Below, in pieces: positions 18,010 through 26,670 of a stretch of 64,000 nucleotides of DNA (its first letter is position 1; each line of letters opens with the position of its first letter). Origin of the DNA: Vallitalea longa. Its GTDB lineage: Bacteria > Bacillota > Clostridia > Lachnospirales > Vallitaleaceae. The stretch lies in NCBI RefSeq assembly GCF_027923465.1, contig NZ_BRLB01000006.1, forward strand, positions 1 through 64,000, read 5' to 3'. A model generated the notes under the pieces. It saw nothing but the letters and a program-made list of their open reading frames with translations, was not told the origin of the DNA and made no database searches. Both the position numbers and the translations under genes were made by a program.

Positions 18010-18657
18010 ATGGACTTTAAAAAATTAATAATCGAATCAGGTAAAAAATTAATTAATTCAGGATTTACAATTGAAACATGGGGGAATATAAGTGTTAAAG
18101 ATGAGGAAACAGGACTTGTTTATCTAACACCAAGTGGAATGGATTATTGTGATTGTACTACAGATGACGTTGTTGTATGTAATCTAGATGGTGAGATTGT
18201 TGAAGGTACTAGAAAACCTACAATAGAGACAGAATTACATCTTAGTGTTTACAGAAATAGACCAGAAGTAAAAGCTGTGGTACATACTCATCCAATATAT
18301 TCTACTGTATTCTCTTGTATGGGAGAAGATATACCTCTATTAATTGATGAAGCAGCACAAGCATTAGGAGCACCAGTAAAAACTGCTAATTATGCTTTAC
18401 CAGGTACTAAAGAACTTGCAGAAGAATGTATTAAAGCATTAGGAAAAGAAGCAAATGCTTGTTTACTTCAATCTCATGGAGCAGTATGTGTTGGTGAAAG
18501 TATGGAAGCAGCGTTCAAAGTTGCAAATGTTTTAGAAGTTACAGCACAAATATATCAATTAATTAGATCGGTTGGAAAAGATTTTGTACCTCTATCAGAA
18601 GAAAATATTCAAGCAATGAAGGAATTTGCTAAATATAAATATGGACAAGGTAAATAG
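18010..18657 (+). CDS. Class II aldolase/adducin family protein (fuculose-phosphate aldolase-like)
   Basis: A 215-residue zinc aldolase of the FucA/RhaD/AraD superfamily. TWGNISVKD is the phosphate-binding GNxS loop. The zinc ligands are the His pair in VVHTHPIYS and the His in LLQSHGAVCVG, with the catalytic Glu in the TIETELHLSVY stretch. AAAGG sits directly against an ATG at 18001 but is well spaced from the ATG at 18010, which I prefer. It is the last gene of the operon. With a rhamnulokinase-like kinase it would split a ketose 1-phosphate into DHAP and an aldehyde, which the glycyl radical enzyme could relate to through a diol. Confidence 0.92.
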   Translation: MDFKKLIIESGKKLINSGFTIETWGNISVKDEETGLVYLTPSGMDYCDCTTDDVVVCNLDGEIVEGTRKPTIETELHLSVYRNRPEVKAVVHTHPIYSTVFSCMGEDIPLLIDEAAQALGAPVKTANYALPGTKELAEECIKALGKEANACLLQSHGAVCVGESMEAAFKVANVLEVTAQIYQLIRSVGKDFVPLSEENIQAMKEFAKYKYGQGK

Positions 18658-18668
18658 TAATTAATTTC

Positions 18669-18718
18669 AAGGTTGTATCACAGAAAATGAAAAATTTAAT
18701 GTGAGCAACCTTTTTTTG
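18669..18718 (+). terminator. Terminator of the sugar operon
   Basis: AAGGTTG (18669-18675) pairs with CAACCTT (18706-18712), extended inwards by TCACA with TGTGA, followed by seven T. It closes the 9 kb operon. Confidence 0.8.
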
Positions 18719-18783
18719 TGATTTGTAGAAAGATAGAACCATAAACTGTTTTTCGAACATTCTAATTAAAATGCAAAAGTATG

Positions 18784-18812
18784 TTCACATTTCTTCCAAT
18801 TGGTGTTATAAT
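18784..18812 (+). promoter_or_regulatory. Promoter of hpt
   Basis: TTCACA (18784-18789), 17-nt spacer, TATAAT (18807-18812), 36 nt before the ATG. Confidence 0.65.
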
Positions 18813-18847
18813 GTCTTTGACTTGAATTGAGAAAGTGAGGATAAATC

Positions 18848-19384
18848 ATGTTAAATGATGTAAAAAAAGTACTTGTATCGGAAGAAGTTATTGCTAAGAA
18901 AGTTACTGAACTTGCTAATAGAATTACTAAGGATTTTACCGGTGAAAAATTAGTTGTAGTAGGCATATTAAAAGGAGCTAATGTTTTTGTAGCTGATTTG
19001 ATTAGAAAAATCAACATTCCTATATCTTTAGATTTTATGGCTATATCAAGCTATGGAAGTTCTACAGAGAGTTCGGGTGTTGCTAAAATATTAAAAGATC
19101 TAGATGAAGATATTGAAGGAAAAAATGTGTTGGTTGTAGAAGATATTATTGATACAGGTACAACATTAAGCTATCTTACAGATTATTTGAAATCAAGAGG
19201 GGCTAAGAGTATAAGTATTTGTACTCTACTAGATAAGCCGGAAAGAAGAAAAGCACATATTGATGTTAGTTACAAAGGCTTTGATATTCCAGATGAATTT
19301 GTAGTTGGATACGGAATCGACTTTGATGAGAAATATAGGAATCTACCTTTTGTAGGAGTATTGAAGGAAGAAGCTTATCAATAA
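18848..19384 (+). CDS. hpt: Hypoxanthine phosphoribosyltransferase
   Basis: A 178-residue purine salvage enzyme converting hypoxanthine (and usually guanine) plus PRPP to IMP or GMP. The PRPP-binding motif is VLVVEDIIDTGTTL. The N-terminal VVGILKGANVFVADLIR, the flexible-loop region SSYGSSTESSG, and EFVVGYGIDFDEKYRNLPFVG at the C-terminus (gapped in reading) match bacterial Hpt of normal length. RBS GTGAGG lies 8 nt from the ATG. It is monocistronic with its own promoter and a terminator at 19402-19430. In many Firmicutes it neighbours tilS and ftsH; here it stands alone. Confidence 0.95.
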   Translation: MLNDVKKVLVSEEVIAKKVTELANRITKDFTGEKLVVVGILKGANVFVADLIRKINIPISLDFMAISSYGSSTESSGVAKILKDLDEDIEGKNVLVVEDIIDTGTTLSYLTDYLKSRGAKSISICTLLDKPERRKAHIDVSYKGFDIPDEFVVGYGIDFDEKYRNLPFVGVLKEEAYQ

Positions 19385-19401
19385 TAAAATAGCTGTCAAT
19401 A

Positions 19402-19430
19402 AAAAGGCTGTCATATAATGAGAGCCTTTT
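19402..19430. terminator. Terminator between hpt and the histidine kinase gene
   Basis: AAAAGGCT (19402-19409) and AGCCTTTT (19423-19430) form a stem with T/A runs on both sides, serving both convergent genes. Confidence 0.75.
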
Positions 19431-19431
19431 A

Positions 19432-20538
19432 TTATACACATTTATTAGTTATAGGTATACTGAAATAAAAACAACTACCCTCATGTATAATACTGTCTAC
19501 CCATATTTCCCCTCCATGAATATTGATTATGTTTTTACAAATGGATAACCCTAAACCTGTTCCTCCATATTGTCTGGATCTTGATTTTTCACTTCGGTAG
19601 AACCTTTCAAAAATATATGGTAAATCTTTTTGCTCTATACCTATACCATTATCTTTTACATAAAATACAAGGTCGGAATCTTTTATTATAGCCCCAACTT
19701 TGATTAATAAATCTTTATCAGAATAAATTAAAGCATTATTTATGAGGTTGTCAAATACTTGATTTAATCTATAAGGGTCAATTTTTATTTGGACAGAGGG
19801 ATAAGGTTTTTCAATATCCAATTTGACATTGTTATTCTGGAATTCTAATTTTATATTACTAAACATATCTGATAATATGTTATTACTGTCATCTACAATA
19901 TAGTTCATCTCTAGTTTATTTAGTTCCAGTTTAGAAAAATCAAAGAGATCATCAATCAATTTATCTAATGTGTCTGTTTTATTTTTAATGATAGACAAGT
20001 AATTATTAACATCTTTTTTATCACTGACTATACCATCTTGTAAACCTTCCACATAGCCTTTTATTGAAGAAAGGGGAGTACGTAAATCATGAGAAACACT
20101 TGCAATCATTTCTTTACGAGATTTTTCATCTCGGGCTTGTTTTTCTAAGGATTCTTTTAATTTAACTCTCATAGAATCGAATGTTTTACAGAATAATCCT
20201 AATTCATCATTCTTATTATAGGTAATTCTATAATCAAGATTACCATCGGCGATATGCTTTGTTGCTATATTAAGTTCTTTTAGAGGTGTCAAAACACTTT
20301 TAGAAATAATATATATAGATAAAATTATAAGTATAATCATTGTAATAAATCCAAATACGATGATTAGACAATTGTTAAAGGTATAATTACTTGATTGAAA
20401 GTTATTCAAGTCATTGATGTTATGGTTTGATATATGGTTATATATATTAATGAATAGTAAGAATACGGTTAATACAGGAGGTATTATAAGGACAACAGAA
20501 AACGAAACAAGCATTTTCCTTTTTAACGTGAATTTCAT
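19432..20538 (-). CDS. Sensor histidine kinase
   Basis: A 368-residue membrane histidine kinase. Two transmembrane segments (about residues 10-32 and 56-79) enclose only a short Asn-rich outer loop. A HAMP domain (80-130) follows, then HisKA with phospho-acceptor His150 in ASVSHDLRTPLSS, and HATPase_c with N-box FDNLINNALIYS, VKDNGIGI and GGTGLGLSICKNI. The tiny sensor loop is typical of kinases that sense through a partner transporter in the membrane. It overlaps the response regulator by 1 nt (TAATG). The ABC exporter genes lie upstream in the same direction, so cell-envelope or peptide-antibiotic sensing is likely. Confidence 0.93.
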   Translation of the reverse strand: MKFTLKRKMLVSFSVVLIIPPVLTVFLLFINIYNHISNHNINDLNNFQSSNYTFNNCLIIVFGFITMIILIILSIYIISKSVLTPLKELNIATKHIADGNLDYRITYNKNDELGLFCKTFDSMRVKLKESLEKQARDEKSRKEMIASVSHDLRTPLSSIKGYVEGLQDGIVSDKKDVNNYLSIIKNKTDTLDKLIDDLFDFSKLELNKLEMNYIVDDSNNILSDMFSNIKLEFQNNNVKLDIEKPYPSVQIKIDPYRLNQVFDNLINNALIYSDKDLLIKVGAIIKDSDLVFYVKDNGIGIEQKDLPYIFERFYRSEKSRSRQYGGTGLGLSICKNIINIHGGEIWVDSIIHEGSCFYFSIPITNKCV

Positions 20539-21236
20539 TATTCCACTCCTTCAAATTTATATCCAACACCCCATACGGTCTTTATATACATAGGTTCAGA
20601 TGATATCTTTTCTATTTTCTCTCTTATTCTTCTTATATGTACGGTAACGGTATTAATGTCTCCATATTCATCAAATCCCCACACATGATTAAAAATCTGT
20701 TCTCTAGTGAACACTTGGTTTGGATGAAGAGCAAGATAACTTAATACTTCAAATTCTTTTGAAGCCAAATCCACTTTATTACCGTTAACAGATACATTAT
20801 ATCCTTTTATGTCAATCTCAAGATTATTATATTTAAGAATACTTGGATTTGTTTTCTGAGAGGATAGTATAGTATAACGACGTATATGAGCTTTGACTCT
20901 AGCTACAAGTTCTTTTGGACTGAAGGGTTTGGTAATATAATCATCAGCACCAAGCCCAAGTCCTAATATTTTATCAATATCTGTCTTTTTAGCACTTAAC
21001 ATCAATATGGGAATATTTGATTGAGAACGTATGTATCTGCATATTTCCATTCCATCTATTATAGGTAACATAATATCAAGTATAGCTAGTATAGGATTGA
21101 ATTCTTTATAATAGTTTATTGCCTGTTGACCATCATATGCTAAGATGACATTAAAACCTTCTTTTACTAAATAGTCTTTTATGAGATTGCATATTTCTTT
21201 TTCATCATCTACTACTAATATTGTATATTGTAACAT
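20538..21236 (-). CDS. OmpR/PhoB-type response regulator
   Basis: A 232-residue regulator with a receiver domain (Asp10/Asp11 acidic pocket, phospho-acceptor Asp54 in LAILDIMLP, and ITKPF with the conserved Lys) and a C-terminal winged helix (EVLSYLALHPNQVFTREQI... VHIRRIREKI). AGGAG 8 nt upstream fixes the ATG at 21236; the longer reading frame to 21341 is spurious. It is coupled to the kinase by a 1-nt overlap. It may bind the 15-bp palindrome at 23114-23128 ahead of the transporter genes. Confidence 0.94.
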   Translation of the reverse strand: MLQYTILVVDDEKEICNLIKDYLVKEGFNVILAYDGQQAINYYKEFNPILAILDIMLPIIDGMEICRYIRSQSNIPILMLSAKKTDIDKILGLGLGADDYITKPFSPKELVARVKAHIRRYTILSSQKTNPSILKYNNLEIDIKGYNVSVNGNKVDLASKEFEVLSYLALHPNQVFTREQIFNHVWGFDEYGDINTVTVHIRRIREKIEKISSEPMYIKTVWGVGYKFEGVE

Positions 21237-21344
21237 CTTTAACACTCCTATAAATAATTTATTGCTATTATAGCATATTTTACAGAATAGGAATATAAGA
21301 TAAAAGCAACAAATTATCTGAGCTCTTTTAATAAATAACAAATA

Positions 21345-22118
21345 TCAATATAGGATATCTTTTTTGGAAAATATAAAGCAGCTTATAATGTATGAACCAA
21401 TTCCATAAATCGCAAGTACACCTACATAAGTTACAGCTTCATTAAAATCAAATGGTTTAGTTAATAAGCTGTATAAATCAAAATAATTAGTTATTAAATA
21501 CGGTTTGACAGATTTTATTAGTTTATTAACATAAGTTAAAATAAGAAATATACCTATACCGGTTCCTACGGTTGCACTTCCACTGTGAAACTTCATGCTT
21601 ATGAGCAATATTAACATACCAAAACTAAGTAGTGGTAATGACGAAATCAAGTATGAGCTAAAAGTTAATAAAATACCTTCTCCAGTTGAATATGTTGTGC
21701 CTTGTAACATGAAATAATCTCCCCATCCAAAAAATAACATACCAAATAGATAAGTTGTTAACATAGCAAAAATCAGTAGTGATAGAATAGAGATTCCTAA
21801 AGCAATAACTTTTGATAATAAGAATTTTCCTCTTGTTATTGGGTGTATCATCTGTAGTTTTAAAGTTCCGCTAGAATATTCTTCAGTATACATATCAGAA
21901 ACGAGAACAGTTATTAATATTGGCAATAAAATCTCTAAATACATTTGTAATGTTTCAATTGGCAGTAATTGACCAATTATATCTTCATTATTACCTGAAT
22001 TAAATATTAAATTACCGATGCAGGGTACAAGTGCTAACAAAACCAGTATCCCCATGAAAATATATATCCTTTTGCTTTTAAATATTTTGATAAGTTCGTT
22101 TTTAACAATATTATGCAT
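21345..22118 (-). CDS. ABC-2 type transporter permease (antimicrobial peptide exporter type)
   Basis: A permease of about 257 residues with six predicted membrane segments. It starts MHNIVKNELIKIFKSKR, an amphipathic lead-in typical of BcrB/NosY/lantibiotic-immunity permeases, and carries the TLKLQMIHPITRGKFLLSK coupling segment. AAGGAGG precedes the ATG at 22118, which lies within the last codons of the ATPase gene (8-nt overlap). It works with the ATPase directly upstream. Export of, or resistance to, a membrane-active peptide is the likely role, inferred from the two-component system next to it. Confidence 0.85.
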   Translation of the reverse strand: MHNIVKNELIKIFKSKRIYIFMGILVLLALVPCIGNLIFNSGNNEDIIGQLLPIETLQMYLEILLPILITVLVSDMYTEEYSSGTLKLQMIHPITRGKFLLSKVIALGISILSLLIFAMLTTYLFGMLFFGWGDYFMLQGTTYSTGEGILLTFSSYLISSLPLLSFGMLILLISMKFHSGSATVGTGIGIFLILTYVNKLIKSVKPYLITNYFDLYSLLTKPFDFNEAVTYVGVLAIYGIGSYIISCFIFSKKDILY

Positions 22119-23034
22119 TGTGATTGCCTCCTTGTGTAATAGATATAAAGTATTCTTCAAGTGAAGGTTTTATTGGTATAACATAATCTACTATTATATT
22201 ATTGGATATAAGAAATTGATTAAGTTTACCTGAATGACTTTTTTCCAGAGTTATTTCTAATCCATTCGGTATTTTATTAATTGATTTAATATAAGTTATG
22301 TTTTTAAGTATATCAGGTAAATGATTAGTTGGTTTAGTATGTATCTCTATAATTTCATATCTGTTGTCTAATAGATCTTTCACAGCTCCTTCAGCAATGA
22401 TTGCTCCTTCTTGTAATATCGCAACTTTATTACAGATTTGTTCCACTTCATATAGCAGATGAGTTGAAATCAAGAAAGTTATATCTTGTTCAATTGCCAA
22501 CTGACTTATTATTTCTCTTATTTCTTTTATGCCTTGAGGGTCTAGTCCATTAGTGGGTTCATCTAGTATAACCAAGCTTGGATTATTTAATAGGGCTCTG
22601 GCAATACCAAGCCTCTGTTTCATACCTAGAGAATAAGTTTTTACTTTATCTTTCGATCTTTTGGACAAACCTACTAGATGAAGCAATTCTGATATTCTTT
22701 TTTTAGTTACATCAGGATGTAGATTAGCTATTAATCTAAGGTTATCGTAAGCTGATAGATATGTATAGAATCTAGGTGTTTCAACTACTGCACCAACTCT
22801 ACTGATAGCTTTATTGAACTGTTTTTTCACATCATAACCATCTATTTTTATGGTTCCCTTATCATTTTGTAAAAGGTTCAGTATCATTTTGATAGTAGTT
22901 GTTTTTCCAGCACCATTTCTACCTAGAAATCCATAAATGTCTCCTTTCTTGATTTTTAGATTGACATTTCTGATTATCTTTTTAGTACCATATAATTTTT
23001 CCAGTTCACTGACTTCTAGTACATAATCGCTCAT
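22111..23034 (-). CDS. ABC transporter ATP-binding protein (BcrA-like)
   Basis: A 307-residue ATPase with Walker A GRNGAGKTT, Q-loop in VGAVVETPRFY, signature YSLGMKQRLGIAR, Walker B SLVILDEPTNGLDPQG and the switch His in LISTHLLYEVE. The C-terminal 80 residues form the usual accessory domain of the bacitracin/lantibiotic self-protection subfamily. RBS AAAGGAG. It is the first gene of a four-gene minus-strand operon (ATPase, permease, response regulator, kinase) running to 19432. Confidence 0.93.
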   Translation of the reverse strand: MSDYVLEVSELEKLYGTKKIIRNVNLKIKKGDIYGFLGRNGAGKTTTIKMILNLLQNDKGTIKIDGYDVKKQFNKAISRVGAVVETPRFYTYLSAYDNLRLIANLHPDVTKKRISELLHLVGLSKRSKDKVKTYSLGMKQRLGIARALLNNPSLVILDEPTNGLDPQGIKEIREIISQLAIEQDITFLISTHLLYEVEQICNKVAILQEGAIIAEGAVKDLLDNRYEIIEIHTKPTNHLPDILKNITYIKSINKIPNGLEITLEKSHSGKLNQFLISNNIIVDYVIPIKPSLEEYFISITQGGNHNA

Positions 23035-23113
23035 AATTTATCTCCTTTGTTTTCATAGTAATTAACTTAGTATAATATTTATTTTGTTTTATTTATATTA
23101 GATAACAAATTAC

Positions 23114-23128
23114 TAGAGGTAACCTCTA
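23114..23128. promoter_or_regulatory. 15-bp palindrome upstream of the ABC/two-component operon
   Basis: TAGAGGT-A-ACCTCTA is perfectly symmetric and lies 80-94 nt upstream of the ATPase start codon, inside the 450-nt divergent spacer. A candidate response-regulator site. The rest of the spacer (23035-23486) shows no ORF or clear fold. Confidence 0.5.
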
Positions 23129-23486
23129 TACAACTTATCAACCTATTATAGTTAAACTTTCTATTTTCCTTAAAATATTATATTGAGTATAGCCTTGTTG
23201 TTCTTACTTTTACTAATTTTAATGGCTAATAATAGATAGACTCTTATAAAGATATTAAGAAATTATTAACTTAATCGATTTTTCTTACCTATAATTGTAT
23301 GAATGCTAATAAAGGGTTATAATTTTTATTTGTTTTTCTTATATAAAGCCTTTAAATTAGCTTACTTATATGAAATATTGAAGTAGGGAAGTTGAGTAAC
23401 TGATATATGATATAAAAATATCGCCATAAAGTATTATTGATGTGATACAATGATATATACAAGCCAAATATATAGGAGTGGGTTTA

Positions 23487-23969
23487 ATGGATTATAATAT
23501 AGTGAATATGAATCGCGAGTATGCTGCAGTCATATCTAAGTGGATTTATGAAGAACCATATAATATTTATAGTGGAGATGGAAGTAATGAGTATATAGAG
23601 GAATTATTAGACGGTTCTTATTATGCAGTTCTAGATATGAATAATGAATTGATAGGATTTTACTGTTTTGGAAATGCAGCTCAGGTACCTGCAGGCAATG
23701 AATATGATGTCTATTCCAATAAAGATTTAATAGATATAGGGTTAGGTCTACGACCTGACTTGTGTGGTAAAAGTAAAGGGTATGATTTTTTATCAAGAGA
23801 ATTGACATATGCACAGAAGAAATTTGATAATAATGATTTTAGATTAACTGTTGCAGAGTTCAACAAAAGAGCAATAAATTTATATGAAAGAGCTGGATTT
23901 TCTAAGGTCACAGCATTTGTAAGGGAAATGCCAGATAATGAAATGAGATTTATAGTAATGGAAAAATAG
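23487..23969 (+). CDS. GNAT family N-acetyltransferase
   Basis: A 160-residue GNAT protein. The acetyl-CoA loop region reads LGLRPDLCGKSKGYDFL (a variant of the RxxGxG motif), followed by FRLTVAEFNKRAINLYERAG, the standard RimI-like motif B. AGGAG at 23474-23478 favours the ATG at 23487; the GTG at 23478 overlaps the RBS. It is a single gene, divergent from the ABC operon, 94 nt upstream of pepF. The substrate is unknown. Confidence 0.85.
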   Translation: MDYNIVNMNREYAAVISKWIYEEPYNIYSGDGSNEYIEELLDGSYYAVLDMNNELIGFYCFGNAAQVPAGNEYDVYSNKDLIDIGLGLRPDLCGKSKGYDFLSRELTYAQKKFDNNDFRLTVAEFNKRAINLYERAGFSKVTAFVREMPDNEMRFIVMEK

Positions 23970-24063
23970 AAACTAGCAATGAAATTCCAAATTACATATA
24001 GCTAAATTTGGTACAGTAATTTATAATAAATGTATTAAGGGTAAAATTGAAAGGAGTAAATTT

Positions 24064-25851
24064 ATGAGTACACATTGGGATTTAACATCGCTTTATAAAT
24101 CTTTTGATGATCCTAACATGGAACAGGATCTAGAAAAAATAAAAGATGAGACTACAATACTTAAGGAATGGTTTCAGAAAGAGATTGATGATACAAGACT
24201 AAATGATACTGAAAAAATTACATATATATTGGAAACCCTCACATCAATAGAGTTCAAAATTGATCGTTACGCAGCCTATTCACGTTTACAATCAGCTACA
24301 GATACAACTAATCAGACTGCTCTTGAAAAACTAAGTGTTATTGATACTATGTTACCAGTAGTTACAGAATTGGAAGTTATGTTTCAAGAGTATTTGAGTA
24401 AAATTGATGCATTAGAAAATGTTTTGTCTTCTACACAATATCTGCAAGAACATAAATACATATTGTTTGAAATGGTAGAGAATGATAAACACAGTTTAGA
24501 TAGTGACACAGAAAGTATAATAGCAAAGATGAAAACTACGGGTTCATCAGCTTGGACTAAGTTGCATCAGCAATTATTGTCTACTCTACAAGTTGAATTA
24601 CCAGCAGTTTATGGTTTAGAAGAAGATGTGATACCAATTAGTGCTGTGAGAAACATGGCTTATTCACATGATAAGAATGTAAGAAAACGTGCTTATGAGA
24701 GTGAAATAAAGGCTTATGACAAGATAACACTTCCTATGGCTGCATGCCTTAATGGTATTAAAGGGGAAGCTATTACACAGACTGGATTAAGAGGATTTTC
24801 TTCACCACTTGATATGACACTTTTCTATTCCAGAATGGATAGTAAGATACTGGATGTATTACTTGAAACAATAAGAGAAGCTCTACCTGTTGTTCGTAAG
24901 TATCTTAAGAAAAAAGCTGAGCTTTTGGGATATGAAAATGGTCTTCCATGGTATGAATTATATTCCCCATTAGGAGAGAATGTTTCTAAAATCAGTTATG
25001 AAGAAGCTAAGAAAATTGTTCATGACAATTTTAAATCATTCAATCCGAAACTTGCTGATTATGTCGAAATGGCTTTTGATAAAAATTGGGTTGATGTTGA
25101 GCCAAGAGCAGGTAAAAGAGGAGGAGCATTTTGTTCCAATCTTCCTATAGGAGAGAGCCGTGTTCTATTGAACTTTGATGGGGCGCTCACTAATGTTATT
25201 ACACTTGCGCATGAACTTGGTCATGGTTATCATGGACATTGTTTGAAAGATGAGCGTTTGTTTAATAGGAATTATACAATGCCTATTGCAGAAACAGCAT
25301 CTACCTTCTGTGAAACTATTGTTATAAAATCTGCTTTAGCCAATTGGGACGATAAGAAACGTTTTGCTATACTTAATGATCAAATTCTAAGATATGTAGG
25401 TATTCTAATGGATATTTATAGCAGATTCTTATTTGAACAGGCTGTGTTTGAGCAACGTAAGCACGCTACTCTATCAGTTGATATGTTATGCGAGCTTATG
25501 GCAGATGCTCAGAAAGAAGCTTATGGTGATGCTCTTGACCATAAGTATAATCATCCGTATGCGTGGGTTAGTAAAGTGCATTATTATTATGTTAACAGAA
25601 ATTATTATAATTTTCCTTATGCTTTTGGATTGTTGTTCGCAAAAGGGTTATATGCAATGTATGAGGAAGAAGGAGATAGCTTCTTACCTAAATATGATAC
25701 TTTGTTAAAATCAACTGGTAAGAATTCAATTTTTGGTATAGGACAGAGTGTAGGTATTGATTTGACTGATATCGAGTTCTTTAGAGGTGGTTTGAAAATG
25801 GTAGAAAATGATATAGATATGTTGATAGAATTAATAGATAAAGAGTGTTAG
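24064..25851 (+). CDS. pepF: Oligoendopeptidase F (M3 family metallopeptidase)
   Basis: A 595-residue cytosolic zinc peptidase that cleaves oligopeptides of about 7-17 residues. The zinc motif is H383-E384-x2-H387 in LAHELGHGYHG, with the downstream Glu ligand in MPIAETASTFCET. The N-terminal helical PepF domain (residues 1-180) and the C-terminal FPYAFGLLFAKGLY...GQSVGIDLTDIEFF block match the family at full length. RBS AAAGGAG. surE follows 69 nt downstream after a stem-loop (25858-25889), so the two may be partly co-transcribed. Confidence 0.95.
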   Translation: MSTHWDLTSLYKSFDDPNMEQDLEKIKDETTILKEWFQKEIDDTRLNDTEKITYILETLTSIEFKIDRYAAYSRLQSATDTTNQTALEKLSVIDTMLPVVTELEVMFQEYLSKIDALENVLSSTQYLQEHKYILFEMVENDKHSLDSDTESIIAKMKTTGSSAWTKLHQQLLSTLQVELPAVYGLEEDVIPISAVRNMAYSHDKNVRKRAYESEIKAYDKITLPMAACLNGIKGEAITQTGLRGFSSPLDMTLFYSRMDSKILDVLLETIREALPVVRKYLKKKAELLGYENGLPWYELYSPLGENVSKISYEEAKKIVHDNFKSFNPKLADYVEMAFDKNWVDVEPRAGKRGGAFCSNLPIGESRVLLNFDGALTNVITLAHELGHGYHGHCLKDERLFNRNYTMPIAETASTFCETIVIKSALANWDDKKRFAILNDQILRYVGILMDIYSRFLFEQAVFEQRKHATLSVDMLCELMADAQKEAYGDALDHKYNHPYAWVSKVHYYYVNRNYYNFPYAFGLLFAKGLYAMYEEEGDSFLPKYDTLLKSTGKNSIFGIGQSVGIDLTDIEFFRGGLKMVENDIDMLIELIDKEC

Positions 25852-25857
25852 ACATTA

Positions 25858-25889
25858 TAGCTAGTCCTAAAGTATAAAAGGGCTAGCTA
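25858..25889 (+). terminator. Stem-loop between pepF and surE
   Basis: TAGCTAGTCC (25858-25867) with GGGCTAGCTA (25880-25889), one T-G pair. The following sequence is only weakly T-rich, so termination may be partial. Confidence 0.55.
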
Positions 25890-25920
25890 AATTTATATAA
25901 GCAGTAGAAGGAGGATAACT

Positions 25921-26670
25921 ATGAGACTATTAATTACTAATGATGATGGTGTTCATGCGAAAGGGATTCATATTTTATGTAAGGAATTAGAAAAGTATCA
26001 TGATATCGTAATAGTAGCTCCAAGCGATCAGAGGAGTGCTACAAGTCATTCTATTACGATAAGAGAACCTTTGATTGTTAATGAGGTGGAACTTCCTGGT
26101 CTGAAATCTAAAGCGTATTCAGTTAGTGGGACACCTGCGGATTGTGTTAGAATAGCTGTAGATCAGATAGTTGATAAGGTGGATATGGTTATCTCTGGAA
26201 TAAATATTGGTTATAATTTGGGAACTGATATATTGTATTCGGGGACTGTTTCTGCAGCAGTGGAAGCTACGTTATGTGATATTCCGGCAATAGCAGTTTC
26301 TACGGAGTGGCATGCTGAATTATATTCTTATGAGAATGCGGCGAAGTATGTTAGGAAGATAATTGAAGTGGCTGATACTAATGGGTTACAGGATGATATA
26401 GTGTTGAATGTTAATGTTCCGCCTATAGAGAAGAAAGATATTAAGGGGCTTAAGGTTTGCAGGATTGGAAAGGTGCAACATAGTCATTATTATGTGAAGG
26501 ATGATAGTGATAAAGAGAATGTAGTTTACAGATTGGAAGGGGTTAGGAAAGTTGAGCATGATGAAGAGACAGATTCTTATTATATTGATAAGGGATATGT
26601 GACGGTGACACCTTTGCATTATGATTTGACTAATTTTGGGATATTAAATGAAGTGGAAGTGTGGTTCTAG
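25921..26670 (+). CDS. surE: 5'/3'-nucleotidase SurE
   Basis: A 249-residue survival protein E, a metal-dependent nucleotide phosphatase. The N-terminal metal site is Asn7-Asp8-Asp9-Gly in LLITNDDGVHAKG. APSDQRSATSHSIT, SGTPADCVR, VISGINIGYNLG and YSGTVSAAVEA are the family's conserved blocks. Length is normal. RBS AAGGAGG. Codon use changes along the gene: the last 80 codons use many G-ending triplets (AAG, GGG, AGG, GTG, TTG) and little C. By my count G:C is 41:22 over the first 180 nt and 68:19 over 26401-26640. This belongs to the strand asymmetry described for 26.3-27.7 kb. Confidence 0.95.
   Translation: MRLLITNDDGVHAKGIHILCKELEKYHDIVIVAPSDQRSATSHSITIREPLIVNEVELPGLKSKAYSVSGTPADCVRIAVDQIVDKVDMVISGINIGYNLGTDILYSGTVSAAVEATLCDIPAIAVSTEWHAELYSYENAAKYVRKIIEVADTNGLQDDIVLNVNVPPIEKKDIKGLKVCRIGKVQHSHYYVKDDSDKENVVYRLEGVRKVEHDEETDSYYIDKGYVTVTPLHYDLTNFGILNEVEVWF

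Noticed and set aside
9601-18657. Bacterial microcompartment locus
   Set aside because: No shell-protein genes, no aldehyde dehydrogenase, and no obvious encapsulation peptide on the radical enzyme.
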